Shown: positions 59,186 to 64,000 of the stretch, piece by piece
How positions within the stretch are numbered: the first letter of the stretch is position 1
How the letters are laid out: each line of letters opens with the position of its first letter
Program-made: the position numbers and the translations under genes
From: Candidatus Merdivicinus excrementipullorum
GTDB taxonomy: Bacteria; Bacillota; Clostridia; Oscillospirales; Ruminococcaceae
NCBI GenBank assembly: GCA_018716725.1
Contig: DVJP01000039.1
Location: 1 to 64,000 of the forward strand
Reading direction: 5' to 3'
Length of the DNA: 64,000 nt
The notes under the pieces: generated by a model
The model's input: only the letters and a program-made list of their open reading frames with translations
What the model was told of the DNA's origin: nothing
Databases searched by the model: none

Positions 59186-59316
59186 AATTTGTCGATCACT
59201 GCCTGACAGCATCGGGAAATCTGTTCTTCTACGGTTATTCCATTATGTTCTGCTAAATCACATAATTGCTCATATAATTCTTCCGGCAATTCTAATTCGT
59301 ATTGGATTTCTTCCAT
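59155..59316 (-). CDS. small ribbon-helix-helix-like protein ending in a repeat
   Basis: A 53-residue protein. It has a beta-strand then two helices (QYELELPEELYEQLCDLA, then GITVEEQISRCCQAVIDK), like a ribbon-helix-helix antitoxin or repressor. The last residues (VGAGSPGPH) and the stop come from the right arm of repeat copy D, so the original C-terminus was probably replaced by insertion of the repeat. The start at 59316 has GGAAGGAA upstream. No toxin partner is adjacent. Confidence 0.6.
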   Translation of the reverse strand: MEEIQYELELPEELYEQLCDLAEHNGITVEEQISRCCQAVIDKFVGAGSPGPH

Positions 59317-59471
59317 GATTCCTTCCCCCTTTTTCTCCATTATACCACCTGATTTTCCCGCAGTTAGGGCCTTTTTGACCTATGATTTCCCTAAAAAACC
59401 TTCCGCTTCCTTTTCTTCTATTGGCATTTCCGTAGAATCTCAAAAATCCGCGCCGGTGTAAAGGAAACCCC

Positions 59472-59500
59472 TTGACAGCAGCGCGGCTTTCTGGTAGAAT
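59472..59500 (+). promoter_or_regulatory. promoter of the ylxM-ffh-trmD operon
   Basis: TTGACA (59472–59477), 17 bp, TAGAAT (59495–59500), about 50 bases before ylxM. Confidence 0.85.
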
Positions 59501-59548
59501 ATCATCTGTAAAGCAAATGAATTTACACCCGCGGGAGGAGGAAGGCAA

Positions 59549-59920
59549 ATGAGCAAAAACCTGGCGATCTCCGACCTTCTGGACCTCTACGGCCCTATGC
59601 TGACCGACAAACAGCGGGACGTCATCGAACTTTATTACAACCAGGACCTTTCTTTAGCGGAAATCGCCGAACACGAGCAGATCACCCGCCAAGGCGTCCG
59701 GGACAACATCAAGCGGGGCGAGGCTTTCCTGCTGGAAATGGAGGAAAAGCTTCACTTCGCCGAAAAGTTCAAAAAACTGGTGGCGGTGACGGAGGAAATT
59801 ACCGCCCGCTGCACCGAAATCGAGCGCGTCAACAAGGGGTTTACCTACTCCCACACCATTGACGAACACGCCAAAACCGTGCGGGCGCTCATTAACGACT
59901 ATTTAGATGAAAATTTCTAA
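59549..59920 (+). CDS. ylxM: YlxM, SRP-associated helix-turn-helix protein
   Basis: A 123-residue UPF0122 protein with a sigma-factor-4-like helix-turn-helix (LTDKQRDVIELYYNQDLSLA, then EHEQITRQGVRDNIKR). In Gram-positive bacteria it is encoded beside ffh and modulates the signal recognition particle. Here it lies 20 bases before ffh. GGGAGGAGG precedes the ATG. Confidence 0.94.
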   Translation: MSKNLAISDLLDLYGPMLTDKQRDVIELYYNQDLSLAEIAEHEQITRQGVRDNIKRGEAFLLEMEEKLHFAEKFKKLVAVTEEITARCTEIERVNKGFTYSHTIDEHAKTVRALINDYLDENF

Positions 59921-59940
59921 ACCTAAAGGAGGGCACTTCA

Positions 59941-61272
59941 TTGGCATTTGAAAGCCTTTCGGAAAAACTGGCGGCGGCTTTTAAAAAGCTCCGTTCCAAG
60001 GGAAAATTAAGCGAATCGGACATTAAGGAAGCCATGCGGGAAGTGAAAATGGCCCTCCTGGAAGCCGACGTCAACTACAAGGTCGTCAAGGACTTTGTAA
60101 AGACCGTCAGCGAACGGGCGGTGGGCCAGGAGGTTTTGGAAAGCCTCACCCCGGCCCAGCAGGTCATTAAAATCGTCAACGACGAGCTGACCGCTTTGAT
60201 GGGCAAGGACAACGCCCGCATCCAGTTCCCCTCCAAGCCCCCCTGCGTGGTGCTCATGTGCGGCCTTCAGGGCAGCGGTAAAACCACCCATTCGGCAAAG
60301 CTGGCCCGGTATTTCAAGTCCCAGGGGCATCGCCCTCTGCTGGTGGCCTGTGACATTTACCGCCCGGCGGCTATCGACCAGCTGAAAATCGTCGGCGAAA
60401 AGGCCGGTGCCCAGGTTTTTGAAATGGGCAAGGAAAACCCGGTGAAAATCGCCGCGGAGGCCCTGAAATTCGCCAAGGACCACGGCAACGACCTGGTGAT
60501 TATCGACACCGCCGGCCGCCTGCACATTGACGAAGTGCTGATGGAGGAGTTAAAGCAGATCGAAGCCGCGGTAAACCCCAACGAGATTTTGCTGGTAGTG
60601 GACTCCATGACCGGCCAGGACGCCGTCAATGTGGCGGACACCTTTAACAAGGCTTTGCCCATTACCGGCGTTATCCTCACAAAGCTGGACTCCGACACCC
60701 GGGGCGGCGCCGCTATCTCCGTTTTGCAGGTCACCGGCAAGCCCATTAAGTTCGCCGGCACCGGCGAGAAGATCGACGACTTGGAGCCTTTCCATCCCGA
60801 CCGGATGGCTTCCCGAATCTTGGGTATGGGCGACGTTTTAACCCTCATTGAGAAGGCACAGGACGCGGTGGACGAAAAGGAAGCCGCAAAGCTGGCCCAG
60901 AAAATGAAGGAAAACAGCTTCGACATGAACGACCTGTTAGACAACCTGCGGCAGATTTCCAAAATGGGTTCCATTAAGCAGCTGCTGGGCATGATCCCCG
61001 GCATCGGCAGCAAAGTGGAAGGCATGGATATCGACGAAAAGCAGTTTACCCGGGTGGAGGCCATGATTACCTCCATGACCCCGGCGGAACGGGAAAAGCC
61101 CTCCATCATCAACCCCTCCCGCAAACGGCGCATTGCCGCCGGTTCCGGGACCAAGGTGGAGGATGTAAACCGGCTCTTAAAGCAGTTCGAGCAGATGAAA
61201 ACCATGATGAAGCAATTCAACAAAAAAGGCAATATGCGGCGGATGATGAAAAAGTTCCCGCCTATGATGTAA
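59941..61272 (+). CDS. ffh: signal recognition particle GTPase Ffh
   Basis: A 443-residue SRP protein that targets nascent membrane and secreted proteins to FtsY and Sec. N domain to about 85, G domain with GLQGSGKTTHSAKLA, DIYRPAAIDQL, IDTAGRLHID and TKLDSDTRGGAA, and the Met-rich M domain from about 310 with a signal-peptide groove and RNA-binding helix (SIINPSRKRRIAAGSG). It uses a TTG start at 59941 behind AAAGGAGGG. SRP RNA is not in the window. Confidence 0.98.
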   Translation: MAFESLSEKLAAAFKKLRSKGKLSESDIKEAMREVKMALLEADVNYKVVKDFVKTVSERAVGQEVLESLTPAQQVIKIVNDELTALMGKDNARIQFPSKPPCVVLMCGLQGSGKTTHSAKLARYFKSQGHRPLLVACDIYRPAAIDQLKIVGEKAGAQVFEMGKENPVKIAAEALKFAKDHGNDLVIIDTAGRLHIDEVLMEELKQIEAAVNPNEILLVVDSMTGQDAVNVADTFNKALPITGVILTKLDSDTRGGAAISVLQVTGKPIKFAGTGEKIDDLEPFHPDRMASRILGMGDVLTLIEKAQDAVDEKEAAKLAQKMKENSFDMNDLLDNLRQISKMGSIKQLLGMIPGIGSKVEGMDIDEKQFTRVEAMITSMTPAEREKPSIINPSRKRRIAAGSGTKVEDVNRLLKQFEQMKTMMKQFNKKGNMRRMMKKFPPMM

Positions 61273-61347
61273 GGCTGAAACGCAGTTCCCTGCGGATCAC
61301 ATAAATACCGCCGGACACCGGCAATTTCATATCAGGAGGAAAATTCC

Positions 61348-61590
61348 ATGGCTGTTAAAATCAGACTGCGCCGCATGGGCGCGAAAAAAGCTCCCTTTTA
61401 CCGCATCGTTGTAGCGGATTCCCGTTACCCCAGAGACGGCCGTTTCATTGAAGAAATCGGCACCTATGATCCCACCAGAGATCCCAGCGTCATCAACGTG
61501 GACCTGGAAAAAGCCAACAAATGGATCGCCAACGGCGCTCAGCCCACTGACACCGTAAAGAAGATTCTGAAGCTGAGCGAAAGCAAATAA
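61348..61590 (+). CDS. rpsP: 30S ribosomal protein S16
   Basis: An 80-residue ribosomal protein that opens [20 protein letters not shown] and contains [19 protein letters not shown]. Length and position between ffh and khpA are standard. AGGAGG precedes the ATG. Confidence 0.98.
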   Translation: MAVKIRLRRMGAKKAPFYRIVVADSRYPRDGRFIEEIGTYDPTRDPSVINVDLEKANKWIANGAQPTDTVKKILKLSESK

Positions 61591-61620
61591 GCGACTTCCC
61601 GGCCGAAACGAGGTTTTTGT

Positions 61621-61854
61621 ATGGAAGAATTGCTGATTACCCTGGCCAAGGGCCTGGTTGAAAAGAAAGATGCGGTCAAGGTGACTGTGGACGCCCCCAA
61701 TGAGGAAGGCGTCACCGTTTACCACCTGAACGTGGACCCGTCCGACATGGGCCGGGTTATCGGGAAACAGGGCCGGATCGCCAAGGCCATCCGCACTGTG
61801 GTGCGCGCCAGCGCCTCCATGCGGGACGAAAAGGTCATGGTTGAAATCGACTAA
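61621..61854 (+). CDS. khpA: KH-domain RNA-binding protein KhpA
   Basis: A 77-residue single KH domain with the GxxG loop in VIGKQGRIAKAIRT. In Firmicutes KhpA (YlqC) partners KhpB (Jag) and affects cell-wall growth and RNA binding. Its place between rpsP and rimM is conserved. Confidence 0.94.
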   Translation: MEELLITLAKGLVEKKDAVKVTVDAPNEEGVTVYHLNVDPSDMGRVIGKQGRIAKAIRTVVRASASMRDEKVMVEID

Positions 61855-61924
61855 GGTTTCCGGCAAGCGGAGCTGCGCCCACCCTGGGCCTGCTCCGTTT
61901 TTCTGTCTGAAAGGAGGAACTGCG

Positions 61925-62560
61925 GTGCTGCACGTCTGTCCGTCCTGCGGGAAATATTCTGAGGATTTGTGCTTTTCAGAGGATAAAAACGCGGTAGTCT
62001 GCCCAGTCTGCGGGGCCGGCGTCCCCATCCGGCGGTACCCCTTATTTTGGATTACCGGGGCCAGCTGCGCCGGGAAATCTTCCGTCAACAGGGAGCTGTT
62101 TTTGCAGGACAACGGCCTGATTGTTTTGGAAAGCGACATCCTTTGGGATGAAAAATGGGAGGCTATGGGGGACAATTACCGGGCATACCGCCGCACCTGG
62201 CTGCGGGTCTGCCAGAACGTCTGCCAGCAAGCCGGAAAGCCCGCCGTCTTATGCGGCTGCTGCGAGCCTTCCCAGTTTGCCGGGCTTTCGGAAACGGGAT
62301 TTTTCACCGGCATCCACTTCCTGGCGGTGGTCTGCCGGGACCAGGCGCTGGAACGACGCATGGACCGCCGGGGCATGACGGACCCCGGTTTCCGCCGCGC
62401 CCATCGGGACTTTAACCGCTGGTTTTACGAAAATCACAGGAAAACGACCCCGCCCATCACCCTGCTGGACACCTCGGACCTGTCACCGGCTCAGGCTGCG
62501 GAGCAGGCCCTTGCCTGGTGCCGGGAAATTCTTGCAAAGGAGAATCCATATGAGCGCTGA
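61925..62560 (+). CDS. zinc-ribbon P-loop kinase-like protein
   Basis: A 211-residue protein. A four-cysteine zinc ribbon (Cys5/8 CPSC and Cys26/29 CPVC) is followed by a nucleotide-kinase-like P-loop, GASCAGKSS (45–53). An Asp-containing substrate strand (VLESDILWDEKW), an Arg-rich lid (ALERRMDRRGM) and a C-terminal LLDTSD strand follow. It starts at GTG 61925 with AAGGAGG upstream. It overlaps rimM by 11 bases, so it is made with the ribosome-maturation genes, although it is not part of the usual ffh-rpsP-khpA-rimM-trmD set. The substrate is unknown. Confidence 0.8.
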   Translation: MLHVCPSCGKYSEDLCFSEDKNAVVCPVCGAGVPIRRYPLFWITGASCAGKSSVNRELFLQDNGLIVLESDILWDEKWEAMGDNYRAYRRTWLRVCQNVCQQAGKPAVLCGCCEPSQFAGLSETGFFTGIHFLAVVCRDQALERRMDRRGMTDPGFRRAHRDFNRWFYENHRKTTPPITLLDTSDLSPAQAAEQALAWCREILAKENPYER

Positions 62561-63056
62561 CAAGCTGGAAATCGGAAAAATCGTGGCTATCCACGCCCTA
62601 AAAGGGGAAATGCGGGTGCAGCCCTGGTGCGATACCCCCGCCTTTGCCGTAAAATTTAAACGGATGTTTTTGGACGGAGAAGAATACAAGGTGCAGTCCG
62701 CCCGGCCCCATAAAAATATTGTGATTGTAAAGCTCCAGGGCATCGACACCCCGGAACTGGCCCAGAAGCAGATTAACAAAATTCTCTATGTGGACCGCAG
62801 CGACATCAAACTGAGCAAAGGCACCTATTTTATCGCCGACCTCATTGGGTTAAAGGTCGTAGACGCGGACGACGAATCCCTGGTGTACGGGGAGCTGACC
62901 GACGTGAGCCAGACCGGCGCCAACGACGTTTACCACATCCTCTTTGCCGACGGCAAGACCCGTTACATCCCCGCCATCCCCCAGGTGGTCAAAATGACCG
63001 ACCTGGAGAACGGCGTCATGAAAATCAAGCCCCTGGACGGGCTGTTCGACGACTAA
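62550..63056 (+). CDS. rimM: 16S rRNA processing protein RimM
   Basis: A 168-residue 30S maturation factor. The N-terminal RimM domain opens EIGKIVAIHALKGEMRVQPW; the C-terminal PRC barrel (about 95–168) includes LIGLKVVDADDESLVYGELT and RYIPAIPQVVKMTDLEN. It binds S19 and works on the 30S head. AAAGGAG precedes the ATG at 62550. It is followed by trmD after 9 bases. Confidence 0.97.
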   Translation: MSADKLEIGKIVAIHALKGEMRVQPWCDTPAFAVKFKRMFLDGEEYKVQSARPHKNIVIVKLQGIDTPELAQKQINKILYVDRSDIKLSKGTYFIADLIGLKVVDADDESLVYGELTDVSQTGANDVYHILFADGKTRYIPAIPQVVKMTDLENGVMKIKPLDGLFDD

Positions 63057-63065
63057 GGAGGCCCT

Positions 63066-63749
63066 ATGATCCGTTTTGACATCGCCACCCTGTTCCCGGA
63101 AATGTGCGAGGCTGTTCTGGGGGAAAGCATCATCGGCCGCGCCCGGAAAAAGGGGCTTTTGGAGATCCATTGCCACAATATCCGGGATTACTCCCCCGAC
63201 CCCAAGCACCACCGGGTGGACGATTCCCCCTACGGCGGCGGAAAGGGCATGGTTATGCAGCCGGAGCCTATCTGGCAGTGCTATCTGGACGTGGTGCGGC
63301 AAAGCGGCTCCAAGCCCCATGTCATCTATCTGTCTCCCCAGGGAAAGACCCTGACCCAGCAAAAAGCCCTGGAGCTGCGGGAAATCCCCCACCTATTTTT
63401 GCTGTGCGGCCATTATGAAGGGGTGGACGAACGGGTCTTAGAAAAAATCGTAGATGAGGAAATTTCCATCGGGGACTACGTCCTCACCGGCGGCGAACTG
63501 GGGGCCATGGTGCTGGTGGACAGCGTTGCCCGTCTCTGCCCCGGGGTGCTGCCTTCGGAGGAATGCTACGAAAACGAGAGCCACATGAACGGCCTCCTAG
63601 AATACCCCCAGTACACCCGCCCTGAGGAATGGGAAGGGATGCGGGTGCCGGAGGTTTTGCTGTCCGGCCACCACGCCAATATTGAGCGCTGGCGCATGGA
63701 GCAGAGCGTGGAACGGACCATGAAAAAACGCCCGGATATGCTGAAATGA
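63066..63749 (+). CDS. trmD: tRNA (guanine-N1)-methyltransferase TrmD
   Basis: A 227-residue SPOUT enzyme that makes m1G37 in tRNAs with G36, preventing frameshifts. It opens [10 protein letters not shown]. The deep knot includes [22 protein letters not shown] and [15 protein letters not shown], which bind S-adenosylmethionine. It is last in this operon within the window; rplS would be expected next. Confidence 0.98.
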   Translation: MIRFDIATLFPEMCEAVLGESIIGRARKKGLLEIHCHNIRDYSPDPKHHRVDDSPYGGGKGMVMQPEPIWQCYLDVVRQSGSKPHVIYLSPQGKTLTQQKALELREIPHLFLLCGHYEGVDERVLEKIVDEEISIGDYVLTGGELGAMVLVDSVARLCPGVLPSEECYENESHMNGLLEYPQYTRPEEWEGMRVPEVLLSGHHANIERWRMEQSVERTMKKRPDMLK

Positions 63750-63763
63750 AGGCCTTTTTTGAG

Positions 63764-63830
63764 TTTTCCACATTGTATGGCCTGTAAATTGTGGAAAGAA
63801 AAATGTGCGCAGTATACAAATATGTGGAAA
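63764..63830. other. three DnaA-box-like sites
   Basis: TTTTCCACA (63764–63772), CTTTCCACA on the minus strand (63790–63798) and TTTTCCACA on the minus strand (about 63821–63830). Each is one or two bases from TTATCCACA. The first two also form an inverted repeat that could fold as a hairpin after trmD. Confidence 0.35.
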
Positions 63831-63897
63831 ACTATTATGGAAATTTTAATCCTCTCACGAATTTCGGGAAAACCTTTGGATTCCTGCGGAAAATCGG

Positions 63898-64000
63898 TTG
63901 ACTAGTTCCGGGACTGTGCTATAATATAAATGCTTCAATTTGTCAGAGGACAGGCGCGAAAAGGAAAGAAATGCCTGTCCGAGTTATACGCGCCGGATGC
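63898..64000 (+). promoter_or_regulatory. promoter and leader of the gene after trmD
   Basis: TTGACT (63898–63903), 16 bp, TATAAT (63920–63925). The transcribed leader holds GGACAGGC...GCCTGTCC, a stem likely to fold. The next gene after trmD in Firmicutes is usually rplS (L19), which is often preceded by an autoregulatory leader. The gene itself is beyond the window. Confidence 0.6.

Overview
The window looks like a chromosome segment of an anaerobic, GC-rich Clostridia member, most likely the Oscillospirales / Ruminococcaceae group of gut Firmicutes. The evidence is an IspH–ribosomal protein S1 fusion behind cmk and plsC, a rubredoxin–FprA oxygen-defence pair, archaeal-type phosphoglycerate mutase, YitT, QueT, NrdR, TmcAL, and the Gram-positive ylxM-ffh-rpsP-khpA-rimM-trmD order. 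There is no phage, no intact insertion sequence and no CRISPR array.

Layout. 1–1.5 kb: an AbrB-type gene coupled to a partner cut by the window edge, followed by decayed fragments of a zeta-like toxin and a second AbrB-family gene. 1.6–8.4 kb: housekeeping genes (response regulator, ispH/rpsA, plsC, cmk, tmcAL, ackA). 8.5–12.7 kb: a BlaI/BlaR1-type pair with an exceptionally long extracellular domain on the sensor. 12.8–18.5 kb: ROK protein, SGNH hydrolase, amidohydrolase and GH31 glycosidase. 18.6–36.4 kb: a double phosphonate-use island. 36.9–40.4 kb: an Lpl-type sugar ABC transporter. 40.5–50.5 kb: tRNA-Pro(GGG) with a duplicated terminator, yitT, apgM, a SpoU methyltransferase, a large hybrid histidine kinase, nrdR and secDF. 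50.7–57.1 kb: queT, then an operon mixing three membrane-scaffold genes (prohibitin-like, NfeD, flotillin FloA) with a LytTR two-component system. 57.1–59.5 kb: a chain of small hairpins, fprA–rubredoxin, and a small ribbon-helix-helix-like gene whose end is formed by a repeat. 59.5–64 kb: the SRP/S16/trmD operon, with an extra zinc-ribbon P-loop protein.

The phosphonate island is the main biological story. A leftward operon holds phnX, an iron-dependent alcohol dehydrogenase and a complete PhnDCEE importer. A rightward operon holds a second PhnDCEE importer, the C-P lyase core phnGHIJKL, phnM, a PHP-family PhnPP-type phosphodiesterase and a hexapeptide acyltransferase. A DeoR-family regulator lies between them, and an almost identical 13-bp motif is found in both promoters, so the two routes are probably co-regulated. 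No phnW, phnN or phnP is present. This suggests that hydroxyethylphosphonate is oxidised for PhnX, and that cyclic ribose phosphate is drained through PhnPP.

A second theme is structured non-coding DNA. An 81–82 bp element with TGTAGGGG/CCCCTACA ends and two hairpins occurs four times, and in one copy both hairpins have changed sequence while remaining self-complementary. A separate chain of seven tiny hairpins precedes the fprA terminator. All calls come from reading the sequence; no database search or folding program was run.
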